Assembly: GCA_945900785.1 (NCBI GenBank)
Contig: CAMDJM010000038.1
Coordinates: forward strand, 1 to 43,739
Origin: Akkermansia muciniphila
GTDB taxonomy: Bacteria; Verrucomicrobiota; Verrucomicrobiia; Verrucomicrobiales; V1-33
Reading direction: 5' to 3'
Length of the DNA stretch: 43,739 nt
Below, piece by piece: positions 1 to 8,947 of this stretch. Within the stretch, counting starts at the first letter, position 1; each line of letters starts with the position of its first letter. A program made the translations under genes and the position numbers. Below the pieces are notes generated by a model. It was not told the origin of the DNA. It ran no database searches and saw nothing but the letters and a program-made list of their open reading frames with translations.

Positions 1-341
1 GGCCTCGACGTGGATGGAACGTCGCTGAACCGGATGATATCTGCCGGGTCGCGCGACATCAAATCCCATTTTCCCAGCCAATCGCGCAGCGCCAGTCCAT
101 CAGCGCCAACGGCGCGCCGCATGACAGCCTGGGGTTTCAACCCCAGGAAACGATATGCCCACACCCCCCCAGGAGCGCCAACGGCGCGTTCCATCAGGGA
201 CGATTTGGATGGAGAGGACCGGTGTTGGGAACATCGGCGTGCACCGGTGTTTCATGCGACGCGCCTTCAGCGCTGGGAATTCGGGCGGGCCGGGGTCCTG
301 GGGTTGAAACCCCAGGCTATCATGGAACGCGCCTTCAGCGC
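1..341. repeat. Palindrome array A (left edge, probably extends outside the window)
   Basis: Intergenic mosaic repeat. Two copies of the 20-nt palindrome CCTGGGGTTTCAACCCCAGG (9-bp arms, 2-nt loop) lie at 128-147 and, in the opposite orientation, at 297-316. They are flanked by short GCGCCAACGGCGC-type hairpin units near 104, 176 and, in inverted variant form, 262 and 330. Between the two palindromes is a core that starts at 198 (GGACGATTTGG) and recurs in arrays B, C and D. Bases 1-119 match 12855-12973 in array B exactly by eye. Open frames across the array come from high GC and repetition and are not genes. Confidence 0.9.
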
Positions 342-368
342 ATGGCAGCCGTGTCCGCCTGCCCAGCC

Positions 369-701
369 ATGCACGAAGACCCCGAACCCGAAGACCCCGA
401 ACCCGAAGACCCCGGGATCGAAGACCCCAGCGCGATTTTCCCGTGGGAGGATCTGGAGGCGTGCCGGAAGAAGCGGCGGCGGCGGAGCCGGGCACTTGAT
501 GAAGCGCTGGAACGTTATGGACCGGAGGCCAAGTCCTGCCCCAAGTGCAACAGGCCGGGGAAGGATTTGCGATGGATCCACTTCAGCAGCCCGGCGTGGA
601 CTTGGGACCACCTGTGCGGGCGCGAAGGTGCCACCTACCGTAAAAAGTATCCGCAACCGGCACTGGAGGCCAGTCCGGCCGGACGCAGAAGGCCGGATTA
701 G
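369..701 (+). CDS. Small acidic, one-CxxC protein; probably a truncated zinc-ribbon protein
   Basis: About 110 residues if it starts at the ATG at 369; an in-frame ATG at 342 is the alternative. The N-terminus is a short acidic tandem repeat (EDPEPEDPEPEDP-like), followed by a basic patch (KKRRRRSR), a single CPKC pair and a conserved-looking stretch, RWIHFSSPAWTWDHLCGREG. From memory, related small zinc-ribbon proteins of Verrucomicrobia and Planctomycetes continue after CGRxG with a second Cys-pair; here the sequence instead runs into an unrelated tail and stops. The frame opens inside the end of array A, so the 5' end may be a fusion with repeat DNA. Function unknown. It may be a decayed copy rather than a working gene. 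Confidence 0.4.
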   Translation: MHEDPEPEDPEPEDPGIEDPSAIFPWEDLEACRKKRRRRSRALDEALERYGPEAKSCPKCNRPGKDLRWIHFSSPAWTWDHLCGREGATYRKKYPQPALEASPAGRRRPD

Positions 702-842
702 CCAAGCTGCCGGTTGCTGGAGTATCGCGTTTGGATTTGCGCGGGGCTTGGGGGTTTTTTGTTGGCCAAGGCGGACCCTGATTCACCGGGGGTAAAGCGC
801 CTTCCGGAACGGTCCAGATGCTTTGGCAGTTTTCATGGACTG

Positions 843-1262
843 TCAATAAGGCCGGGCCGGGATCACGGGGACGCCGCCACTCACCACGCAGATAGTGTAA
901 ACGGTTTGGCCATTGATGATGTAAGGATAGTAATAACTTCCCGCGCAGTAATAATAACGGACCCCGGCGTAGGTGCGCATGGCGTAGCCGGAGGGCAGGC
1001 CATACATGTAGCGGTGCGGATTGCGGGGATCGAAGGGGCCGCGCGGGTCAAAAACGCCGCGGGGATCGGCGATGCCACGCGGGTCCAGGACGCCACGCGG
1101 ATCCGCGATACCACGCGGGTCGGCAATGCCCCGGGGATCGGCTACGCCGCGCGGGTTGGCCGGGCGGTGCCGGGGCGCGGCACTGCCGTGGGGCACGAAC
1201 ATGGTCAGGGCGAGGGCGGCGGCGAGGGGGAGGGAGAGGAGGGGTAAGAGCGGAGATTTCAT
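843..1262 (-). CDS. Small exported protein with DPRG pentapeptide repeats
   Basis: A 139-residue protein. Residues 1-28 form a Sec signal peptide (MKSPLLPLLSLPLAAALAL start, cleavage near GSAA). Residues about 38-80 are a tandem run of DPRGI/V/F pentapeptides (about nine units), visible in the DNA as a 15-nt repeat. The C-terminal half is rich in Tyr (RYYYCAGSYYYPY) and ends in Val/Pro-rich sequence; this resembles small secreted proteins with Tyr-rich tails, but I cannot name the family. It is the last gene of the minus-strand exported block, 27 nt after the DUF2092 gene. No clear Shine-Dalgarno site. Envelope or matrix role is inference only. Confidence 0.75.
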   Translation of the reverse strand: MKSPLLPLLSLPLAAALALTMFVPHGSAAPRHRPANPRGVADPRGIADPRGIADPRGVLDPRGIADPRGVFDPRGPFDPRNPHRYMYGLPSGYAMRTYAGVRYYYCAGSYYYPYIINGQTVYTICVVSGGVPVIPARPY

Positions 1263-1289
1263 AACAGTGAGGGAACGTGAGGGTTGGGA

Positions 1290-2042
1290 TCAGCGGCTTT
1301 TCAGCATCTGCAATTTGGCGGAATCGGCGGCCGGGCGCTTGGAGAACAACCGGTCATCGATGGCGGGATTCAGCTCCCATTTGGAAAGGCGGATGTCCCA
1401 CGCCGGGCTGCCCGTCACGCCGGTGAAGGTCAGCCGGTAACGAAGAGGGAGTTTGTCCTTTTCGGAGATCCACAGATCGCCGCTCATCCCGGGCTGTTCG
1501 AAGTGAAGCCGCTGGCAGCGGGTCCAGCCCACGCGTTCGGTGCCGAGGATCCGGGCGGAGGTGACATTCAGCAGGAGCTGGGAGGCCATGTCTTCGGAGA
1601 GCAGCTCCGCGACCGGCGGACGGAAGCCGAAGCGCTCATCCATGCGGTCGGCAAATTGCTCGATCGTCCCGGCTTTGAGCGGTTCCAAGGCATGGTGTTT
1701 CAACTCCGGGTGAATCACGCAGAGGGTTTGGCCATCGTAGGCCAGCTCGCGGGTTTCGACACCCGCCGTTTGCAGCACATGGATTTGGTTGGGCCGTTTG
1801 ACGGTGATTTGGAGGGGGCCTTTTTCCAGCCTGGATCCCACCCCGAGGGCGGGATCCAGGGTGTGTTTGGCGGTGAGACGCAGAGTCTTCGCCGACTGGA
1901 GTTTGGCGGCCACGGATTCCACGAGGGCTTTGGCGGCGGGTTCGATCCCGGCTTTGACGCCGGATTGCAGAGCCAGGCCGGTCATGACGGCCCAAAGAGA
2001 AGTTAGGATAAATCGCCTTCCGGCGCGGAGGTTGGTTTTCAT
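1290..2042 (-). CDS. DUF2092-family exported protein (LolA-like)
   Basis: A 250-residue protein with an N-terminal signal peptide (about residues 1-31, ending near GVKAG). The mature part has the layout I associate with DUF2092: helical start (AKALVESVAAKLQSAKTLRL), then strands with the features 'KRPNQIHV', 'AYDGQTLCVIHPE' and a closing 'LWISEKDKLPLRYRLTF' module. DUF2092 proteins are predicted periplasmic proteins with a LolA/LolB-like half-barrel; no enzymatic activity is established. It sits 43 nt downstream of the outer-membrane barrel gene, so a role in handling lipid or lipoprotein cargo for that barrel is possible but unproven. Confidence 0.8.
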   Translation of the reverse strand: MKTNLRAGRRFILTSLWAVMTGLALQSGVKAGIEPAAKALVESVAAKLQSAKTLRLTAKHTLDPALGVGSRLEKGPLQITVKRPNQIHVLQTAGVETRELAYDGQTLCVIHPELKHHALEPLKAGTIEQFADRMDERFGFRPPVAELLSEDMASQLLLNVTSARILGTERVGWTRCQRLHFEQPGMSGDLWISEKDKLPLRYRLTFTGVTGSPAWDIRLSKWELNPAIDDRLFSKRPAADSAKLQMLKSR

Positions 2043-2085
2043 GGGTCCCGTGGTTCGTGGTTAGGATTGGCAGGTGGGCGAAGGT

Positions 2086-2865
2086 TTAGAAGCGAATTTC
2101 GAGACCGATCACCGGGCCATGGCTGATGACATCCATGGAGAAGGCATCCTTGCTGTAATCGATGCCGAGACCCCGGTAACCGATGGCGGTGCTGACATTC
2201 GGCGTGAGGTTATAACCGAATCCGGCGAAGGCCTGCCAGGTGAGATCGGAACTGACCCCGAATCCGCCGATGTCGCCGCTGTAACGGAAGAACCACTTGT
2301 CGGAGAAATCGGCCTGGCCGCGGATCCCGATGATGGGGTCGGCCCAGTCGATATCGCGGCTGCCGTTGAGTTCGCCTTCGCCGACGAAGCGGCCGGTCAG
2401 TTCGGCCTCAAGGATGGTGAAGCGGGCTCCGCCGTAAACGGCCATGTGGTAGCGTCCGGTATCGATCACCCGGTAGGCGAGGTAGGGGGTGAGGAGCCAT
2501 TGTTTTTGCTCGAAACGGAAGCTGTCGAAGATGCGGTCTCCGGCTTCGATATCCTGGGAATTCTTGGAATAATCCACATCCAGTCCGAGGGAGAGGTCGC
2601 CTTTGCCGACTTCAAAAACGCCCATGAAGGTCATGTCCACGGTATCGATCACGTCGGACATGCTGATGTCCACCGGGGTGGAGAGGGGACCGATGCCGAT
2701 GTCGCCTTCCATAGCCGGGACCCAGGCGTAGGGGGCGGCGCGGAACCACCAATCGCTTTCAGCGGGAGGCGGAGCCAGCGGGGCGGTGGGAATCGTAGTG
2801 CCGGCATGGGCGGCGGAAGTGAGGGCCAGCGCGGCGGAGAGGGAGGCGATGTAGCGTAGGTTCAT
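2086..2865 (-). CDS. Outer-membrane beta-barrel protein
   Basis: A 259-residue protein. Signal peptide residues 1-21 (cleavage after AHA). The remainder is alternating amphipathic strands of about ten residues with glycine turns and many aromatic residues, and ends in a C-terminal Phe (VIGLEIRF), the usual outer-membrane assembly signature. The length suggests an eight- to ten-stranded barrel rather than a trimeric porin. It follows the first DUF1254 gene after 89 nt and precedes DUF2092. In context it may let the substrate or product of the exported enzymes cross the outer membrane. The exact family is not resolved. Confidence 0.8.
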   Translation of the reverse strand: MNLRYIASLSAALALTSAAHAGTTIPTAPLAPPPAESDWWFRAAPYAWVPAMEGDIGIGPLSTPVDISMSDVIDTVDMTFMGVFEVGKGDLSLGLDVDYSKNSQDIEAGDRIFDSFRFEQKQWLLTPYLAYRVIDTGRYHMAVYGGARFTILEAELTGRFVGEGELNGSRDIDWADPIIGIRGQADFSDKWFFRYSGDIGGFGVSSDLTWQAFAGFGYNLTPNVSTAIGYRGLGIDYSKDAFSMDVISHGPVIGLEIRF

Positions 2866-2954
2866 GGGTTGGTGGTGTGATAGTGTGATGGTGGAAGAAA
2901 ATGGAAAATGTGGGCGCTATTTTCATCGTGGAATCAAGAGTCCGCAGCACGGGG

Positions 2955-4379
2955 TTAGGATGTTTTTACAATACCTGGTGGTTTCCACGCACGTTCGCCA
3001 AGCGGCAGAATGGACGGCGCAGCGGTCCGGGGCCAATAGAGGCGCAGGACCATATAGACCGGGCCATCGGGCGAGGGCAGCCAGTTGGCTTCCTTGTCCG
3101 CTCCGGGGCTGTCTTTCTGGAGGTGGATCGTGAGCGAGCCGTCCGGGTTCTTTTTCATGCCGGGCAGCATCGGCGAGTTGATGAGGTAACGGTTGATCGG
3201 GTTCCGGATGAGGAGTTGGCTTTTTCCGTCATACATCGTGACCGACCAGAACGCCTGCGCCGGCGGCAGTTGCCCGGCAGGGAATGTCAGGGTGTAGTGG
3301 TGCTTGGCGGTGTCGATCAGGCTGCCATCCGGCAGCCAACGGGTCATCGGATAGACGGCTTCGTCGGCATTGTTGCCGAAGATGCCTGCCTGCGCGGCGG
3401 CGGCGCGCAGCAGCCAATCGCCTTTGTAGAAATCCCGGTTGCCGAACGCGGAGCCGACGGACCAGCCGTTGACGCGGGTGCCGATGGTGTCGGCGCGTTC
3501 CCGCACTTTCGCCATCCCGGCTTTCACGCCTTCGAGGGCGGCGGCTTGGTGGGTGGGCGGGAGGTTCTTGAAATCGTATTTCCTGCCGGAGCCGATGCCG
3601 ATCCGCGCGAGCTTGGCGCGGATGTCCTTTTCCTCGGTGCCGGGTGGGGAGACCTGCATGACGAATTCCAGCAGTTCGAAGAAATTCGTCTTGGCGAGCT
3701 GGGCGTTGCTCTTGGGGAAATCGATGACCGGAGCGGCGGGTGGGGCGGGTTTTTTGAGAAACGCGGAGAGCGGCTCGACCTGGTAGCCGTCCTGCACCTT
3801 CGCGACGCTCGGCATGTCGTCCGGGCCGAAGAGCTGGGTGCGGAAAATGGCCAGAGTAAATTGCGAACTGGAGCGCAGCACGCTTTTGATTCCAGCGGGG
3901 ATCTCCCCTTGCCAATCGGGACCGGCCACAAGGTAATCGCCGGAGTCATTTCCTGTCGCTCGGCTGCCGATGTAGCCATAGTTAAACGTGTTCCAATCGA
4001 CGAACTGGATCGAGTAATAACGCTCCTTTTCGACGGCGGGCACCGAGACCACATACGGTTCCGTCCGCAGGTCGAGGCAGACGAAGGAATAGGGAGTATC
4101 GCTGTTAGGCACGATGACGGCCGTGTCCTCGTGGGTGAAGACGCGGCGGCTGTGCACCAGTTCGCCCATCGGGCTCTTGTATTGCGGAGATGATTTGTCC
4201 AACCAGAACTCGTAGCTGGCGGTGTAGGCCATGACGAGCGGCAGCCCATAAACGTAGGCCTCCTCAGCAACCGCCTTCACTTCCCCGACCGCTGGCGCTT
4301 CGGCTTGGGCGGCGCACGGATGCACCGCAGCCGTGAATGCCGCGAGGGATGCCGCGAAGAAATGAGGGAAACGATTCAT
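2955..4379 (-). CDS. DUF1254/DUF1214 exported protein (first copy)
   Basis: A 474-residue protein. Signal peptide to about residue 26 (HPCAAQAEA). DUF1254 region at about 35-170, including the typical 'EAYVYGLPLVMAY' and 'PNSDTPYSFVCLDLR' stretches; DUF1214 region at about 345-455, including 'FWSVTMYDGKSQLLIRNPI' and 'NWLPSPDGPVYMVLRLYWP'. The family is widespread and exported; its biochemical activity is not established. The gene starts 8 nt after the preceding exported gene ends, so the two are probably co-transcribed and translated together. A second family member is at 10682-12154 and a third, broken copy at 25179-25340. Confidence 0.93.
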   Translation of the reverse strand: MNRFPHFFAASLAAFTAAVHPCAAQAEAPAVGEVKAVAEEAYVYGLPLVMAYTASYEFWLDKSSPQYKSPMGELVHSRRVFTHEDTAVIVPNSDTPYSFVCLDLRTEPYVVSVPAVEKERYYSIQFVDWNTFNYGYIGSRATGNDSGDYLVAGPDWQGEIPAGIKSVLRSSSQFTLAIFRTQLFGPDDMPSVAKVQDGYQVEPLSAFLKKPAPPAAPVIDFPKSNAQLAKTNFFELLEFVMQVSPPGTEEKDIRAKLARIGIGSGRKYDFKNLPPTHQAAALEGVKAGMAKVRERADTIGTRVNGWSVGSAFGNRDFYKGDWLLRAAAAQAGIFGNNADEAVYPMTRWLPDGSLIDTAKHHYTLTFPAGQLPPAQAFWSVTMYDGKSQLLIRNPINRYLINSPMLPGMKKNPDGSLTIHLQKDSPGADKEANWLPSPDGPVYMVLRLYWPRTAAPSILPLGERAWKPPGIVKTS

Positions 4380-4387
4380 GGAAAAAG

Positions 4388-5212
4388 TCAGGGTTTGTAG
4401 TTGCTCATGCCCGGCCCGGTTTTGTCATACATGTTGAAAAACTCGTCTGGCATGATCGTGGCCACACCCGTAACCGGCACCTCGATTAAATCCTTGTCCA
4501 GCGTCTTGATCCGGAACGTCCAACCCGGCGGGAGTTTCTTGAAGTTGGCTGCTCCTGCGGCAACAAATTCCTCGTAGATATATTGCGGTTTGACGCCCAG
4601 TTGGAATCCTTTCATCACCCAGGTGTTGCCTTCGGCATCGTCAAGGAGCAACACCGTGGTGCCCTTGTTCCAACCCAGCCCGCTCTTGCGTGCGATGGTC
4701 ATGGGCTTGTAGGGCGTGCTTTCTGCGACACCGCCTGCGTTGTCGCCCATGTTCAGTTGGGCAACCCAGGAGGCCTTGATGCCGTTGAAGTCCCTTTCCA
4801 CGCCCATATCAATCTCGGTCCAATCGGGCAACCAGACTTTCGGCCCGTTCAACGATGCGCCGCCGACGCTGTAATCCGATTTCATCCTGGCGAAGTCGAG
4901 GCCTTCAACCAGCGCCTGCGGTGCGGTGTCCTTCGACGCGGGGATGCCCTTGGCCGTGAACATTGAGTTGTAGCACTCAGCGGCCAACTTCCCTGTCTTC
5001 GCATCGGGATGGGCGAGGAAGATTTCGATAAAGCGGGTCTTGTGCATGTTGTCGAAACGACCGGATTTTGCACCGGCGCCGTCATCGAGCACCTTGGGAG
5101 CCGCAGCGGCGGGCGGTTGCGCGAAGGCGGGGCGGTTGAGAGCGCCGTGGAGCGCCACCACCGAAAGGGCGGCGGCACCGGTGATGAGAAGTTGGCGGAG
5201 TCCAGGTTTCAT
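4388..5212 (-). CDS. Exported protein of unknown function between sulfatase and DUF1254 genes
   Basis: A 274-residue protein with a signal peptide (about residues 1-31, ending PAFAQ). No domain recognised. The mature region has a conserved-looking globular pattern: 'WLPDWTEIDMGVERDFNGIKASW', 'TTVLLLDDAEGNTWVMKGFQLG' and 'LPPGWTFRIKTLDKDLIEVP', quoted here as short markers at about residues 128-150, 189-211 and 232-251. It has no Cys-rich motif, no lipobox and no repeats. It lies 34 nt after the sulfatase and 8 nt before DUF1254, so it is probably a functional partner of one of them, such as an accessory or substrate-binding subunit. That role is inference. Confidence 0.8.
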   Translation of the reverse strand: MKPGLRQLLITGAAALSVVALHGALNRPAFAQPPAAAAPKVLDDGAGAKSGRFDNMHKTRFIEIFLAHPDAKTGKLAAECYNSMFTAKGIPASKDTAPQALVEGLDFARMKSDYSVGGASLNGPKVWLPDWTEIDMGVERDFNGIKASWVAQLNMGDNAGGVAESTPYKPMTIARKSGLGWNKGTTVLLLDDAEGNTWVMKGFQLGVKPQYIYEEFVAAGAANFKKLPPGWTFRIKTLDKDLIEVPVTGVATIMPDEFFNMYDKTGPGMSNYKP

Positions 5213-5246
5213 AAGATTGCTTTTGACGGGGGCATCCGCGAATGGA

Positions 5247-7628
5247 TCATTTCTGCTCCACCGTCACCTTGATGATCTTCCCGGTGAACTCGCTGGCCGG
5301 TCCCGGTTGGTAGTCGGGCGACACGTTGGTCTCGCCGTCCATGCCCACGTCCGCACCTTCATCGCCGGAGAAGACGAAGGGCTGGGTTTTGGGGATGTGC
5401 CCCTCGGCGACTTTTTTGCCATCTACGCTGAGGATGGACTTGCCGCCGGTTCCGGGCTTCTTCGCATCGGGGATGAACTCATAGCTGATCGTGTGTTTGC
5501 CGGGGGCGAGCGGGGCGTCGGCCCCGATGTTGGTGCGTTCGAGGGCGAGGAAGTTGTATTCGTGGCGGGGCTTGCCGTCCTTCAGGTGGAGCGTCCAGCC
5601 GCCGAAGTAACCGGCCTGCGCGAGGATGACGCCATTGGTCTGGTTGTCGGGAACTTCAACCTCCGCAGTGACCGTGTGGGCCACGCTCTTAATGTTGATG
5701 AAGGCGTTCTCGGTCATGCCCTTCATGCCGGGATAAACGGTCAGGGTTTTGCGTCCGTCCATGATGTCAGGCCGTCCGGCGAGGGCGGGATTGAAGCGCT
5801 CCACGCGGCGGTCGTCGATGGGATAGACATGATTGCGCACGGCCTCCTTGTCGAAGACGGCCTGCAGTTCCTTGAGCTTCGTGGGGTTCTGCGCGGCGAG
5901 GTTGTTGGCCTGGCTGAAATCCCCGGCCACGTGGTAGAGTTCCCACACATCGTCCTTGAGCGGCGGCAGCGGCCCCATGACCCACGGGATCGAGTGCCGG
6001 GTGCAGGCCACCCAGCCTTCGTGGTAAATGGCGCGGTTGCCGAACATCTCGAAATACTGCGTCGTGCGCTGGTCCGGGGCGACCGCTTGGTCGGCGGCGT
6101 AGAGCATCGAGACGCCGTCCATGGGACGCTGCTTGATGCCGTCCACGGTCTTCGGCTGCGGGATCTTCGCCGCCTCCAGCGCGGTCGGCGCGACATCCAC
6201 GACGTGATGGAACTGGCTGCGGATTTCGCCCTTCGCCTTGATGCCCTTCGGCCAGTGCATCACCATGCCGTTGCGCGTGCCGCCGAAGTGCGAGGCCACC
6301 TGCTTCGCCCACTGGAACGGCGAATTGGTTGCCCACGCCCAGCCGATGGCAAAGTGCGGATAGGTGGTGGGATCGCCCTAGGTGTCGAGGTGCGCCGTCA
6401 TCTGCTCCGTTTTGCCGATGATGCCATTGAGGGCCATCATCTCGTTGTAGGTGCCCTCGGGGCCGCCCTCGGCGCTCGCTCCGTTGTCACCCACGATGTA
6501 AAAAAGCAGCGTGTTCTCCAACGCACCGATGGCTTCAAGCTGTGTCACGAGGCGCCCAATTTCGTGATCGGTGTGCTCGGCGAACCCGGCGAACGTTTCC
6601 ATCTGCCGCTCGAATAGTTGCTTCTGCGGTGCGGTCATGTCGTTCCACGCCGGGATTTCCTTCGGTCGCGGCGTCAGTTTCGTATTCGCGGGAATAACGC
6701 CCATTTTCTTCTGGCGCTCGAAGGTTTCCTCCCGCAGTTTGTCCCAGCCGCCGCTGAACTGCCCTTTGTATTTCGCGATCCACTCCTTCGGCGCGTGATG
6801 CGGCGCGTGGGTGGCACCGGTGGCGAAATACAGGTAGAACGGCCGGTCCGGGGTGAGCGATTTTTGCGCACTCACCCAGTTGATCGCCTGGTCCGTCATG
6901 TCCGTGGTGAAATGATAGTCCGGCGACTGCTTGTGCTCCACGCGCGTCACGCCATCGTAGATCGCGGGGGCCCACTGGTTGGTTTCTCCTCCGATGAATC
7001 CGTAAAACTTGTCGAAGCCCGAACCGGTCGGCCAGCGGGTATAGGGACCGGAGACGGACACTTCCCAAGGCGGCGTCTCGTGGTATTTGCCGAAGGCGGC
7101 GGTGCTGAAGCCATTGTGGCGGAGGATTTGCGCCAGCGTGGTGATCTCCTGCGGTCGGTTCCCAGTGTTGCCCGGAAAGGCCGTCGCCAGTTCCATGATG
7201 GCACCCGCATTGTTCGCATGATGGTTGTGGCCGGTGAGCAGCGCCACGCGCGTCGGGCTGCACAGGGCGGTGGTATGAAAACGGTTAAACCGCAGCCCGT
7301 TGGCCGCCACTTTATCGAGCACCGGCATTTTGATCGGCCCCCCGAACGCACTGCCCGCTCCGAAGCCAATGTCGTCGATCAGGACTACTACCACATTCGG
7401 AGCGCCTGCGGGTGCCTTCAATTCAAAACGCGGCGGGGCCTTCGCGTCGCGGGCATCGAGCGTGGTGATCGGCTCGGTTTTCGGCTCCGGAATCGGCAGC
7501 ACGGTGCGGTCAGTCACGGAAGACGGGGCCGGTGGCTGAGCCAAAGCCTGCGGGCTGAACGCTGCGGCGGCCAGCACCGCACTGAAACCAATCAACAGGG
7601 TGCGGGTGAAGTGGTGCTTTATTTTCAT
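5247..7628 (-). pseudogene. Exported arylsulfatase interrupted by one in-frame TAG
   Basis: One continuous reading frame of 793 sense-or-amber codons, broken only at codon 417 by TAG (complement of 6378-6380). Signal peptide residues 1-30 (ending ALAQ). Sulfatase domain from about 75: metal-binding start 'NVVVVLIDDIGFG', and the Cys-type motif CSPTR with C123 as the residue oxidised to formylglycine. Homology continues without a frameshift after the stop ('GDPTTYPHFAIGWAWA', 'ASHFGGTRNGMV'), followed by a C-terminal beta-rich domain to residue 793. One base change from TTG or TGG would give the stop. Upstream product: 416 residues lacking half of the fold. The next GTG (6299) is an unlikely restart. 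A sequencing error, recent null mutation or readthrough are all possible. Confidence 0.85.
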
Positions 7629-7932
7629 GATGGGAGGGTTGTATAGGATTTTGCAAAATTTACGCTACGCAATTCATGCGCTTTGCTGCGCATTCCGTGC
7701 GCGGCTTCTGGCACCTCAGCCGTTTTTCCGGCTACTACCGTGATCTGTTCGGAGAAAGTCCGAGCCATACCGGAGCGGGGTTTTAGGAGTTCAACCCGCA
7801 CGGGGAATTGTCGTGATGCGCCCGGCGTCGGCAGCCACTGACCACAAACCCGCCGGGAATTGTTTTTTATGTGTTGGAAATGGCAATACAGGCTGGTTTT
7901 GAGAGAAGGCGAACCGCCTGGAAACGGTGGAT
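7629..7932. other. 304-nt intergenic region between HAD and sulfatase genes
   Basis: Separates two runs of minus-strand genes whose internal gaps are only 8-89 nt. It is therefore the most likely place for a separate promoter for the sulfatase-to-DPRG run. It is less GC-rich near 7640-7680. I see no convincing terminator, hairpin or -35/-10 pair that I would defend, and no small gene with coding character. Confidence 0.4.
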
Positions 7933-8919
7933 TCACGGCGGATAAATCACTTTCCAGTCGGCCTTCATGTCCACGACGGTCCAGCCTTTGGCCGCAGCTT
8001 CGTCGAGGCCTTTGTCGAGTTTGCCGATGTGGGAGGCGCGGTCGTAGGCGTATTCGCGTTCGGCATCGGTGTGGTGGACGTAGAGACAAAAACGTGGACC
8101 GGGGCCGGCAGCGGTCCATTGCAACATAGCGAGGTCGCCGTCGGAGTTGCCGAAAGCCGCGATAGGGCGGCGCCCGATATGACGCTGGATGCCGACGGGT
8201 TTGCCTTCCTTGTCGTCGTTGAGGGCGATTTCAGGGAGCTTGACCAGCACTGGTTTCCCATCGCGGAGTTCGTATTTCAAGCCACCGCTGCTGCCGACCA
8301 CCTGCTCGGGCGGGATGCCATAGACCTTTTCCGTCCATGGCCGCATGAACTCGATGCCGCCGCCGGAGACGATGAAGGTTTTAAATCCATTGGACCGCAG
8401 ATAAGTGAGGAGTTCCAGCATCGGCTGATAAACCATGCTGGTAAATGGCTTGCCGGTCTTCGGATGTTTCGCGGTGGCGATCCAATCGGCGACGGCTTTT
8501 TCAAACTCCTCCGTGGTCAGCCCGGCGTGGGTGGCCATGACGATTTGCACCAGCGAGGCTTCGCCACCGGCGAGGGCGGCCTTCACATCGCCTTTGAGCA
8601 GGGAGGCAAAGGGCTCCTTGTCCTTCCATTCCGGATGTTGCGGCGCCAGGGTTTTGATGCGGTCCATCGCGAAGAAAAGCTGGAAATACAGCGGCTGCTC
8701 GGACCAGAGACAGCCGTCGTTGTCGAAGGTGGCGATGCGCTCGGGAATCGGCACGAAACCGGGCGTGCCTTCCTTGGTGACCTTTTCGACAAAGGCGGTA
8801 ATGGACTGCTTGGCCGCGCCCTCATTCCAAGAGGGGAGCGGATCGGCGGCGCGGACGTTGGATGTGAGGAGGGCAAGCACTCCCAGAAAGGAGCCGGTGA
8901 GGAGGTGTTTGGTTTTCAT
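7933..8919 (-). CDS. Exported HAD-superfamily phosphatase-like hydrolase
   Basis: A 328-residue protein with a signal peptide (about residues 1-25, cleavage near VRAAD). HAD motif I is 'FDNDGCLW' at about residues 65-72 (nucleophile Asp and Asp+2); motif II 'FIVSGGG' near 175; motif IV 'FGNSDGDLAML' near 257 supplies the metal-binding acidic residues. The long insertion between motifs I and II is a C1-type cap, as in phosphoserine-phosphatase-like members. Secretion is unusual for this group, which is mostly cytoplasmic, so the substrate is likely a periplasmic phosphomonoester. It follows the amidohydrolase by 28 nt. Confidence 0.9.
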   Translation of the reverse strand: MKTKHLLTGSFLGVLALLTSNVRAADPLPSWNEGAAKQSITAFVEKVTKEGTPGFVPIPERIATFDNDGCLWSEQPLYFQLFFAMDRIKTLAPQHPEWKDKEPFASLLKGDVKAALAGGEASLVQIVMATHAGLTTEEFEKAVADWIATAKHPKTGKPFTSMVYQPMLELLTYLRSNGFKTFIVSGGGIEFMRPWTEKVYGIPPEQVVGSSGGLKYELRDGKPVLVKLPEIALNDDKEGKPVGIQRHIGRRPIAAFGNSDGDLAMLQWTAAGPGPRFCLYVHHTDAEREYAYDRASHIGKLDKGLDEAAAKGWTVVDMKADWKVIYPP

Positions 8920-8947
8920 CAGTCAGGAATTTCCCGTATTGGCTATT

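Noticed and set aside
2901..4193. 430-codon plus-strand frame
   Set aside because: Antisense of the first DUF1254 gene, which has clear domain homology.
6378..6380. TAG read as pyrrolysine or other recoding
   Set aside because: No pyrrolysine genes or recoding structure are visible in the window, and every other complete gene I could check stops cleanly at its stop codon (including TAG at 32492 and 36418). A point mutation or error is simpler.
5040..6617. 525-codon plus-strand frame
   Set aside because: Antisense of the sulfatase frame. Sulfatase homology on the minus strand continues on both sides of the TAG, so the plus frame is a shadow.
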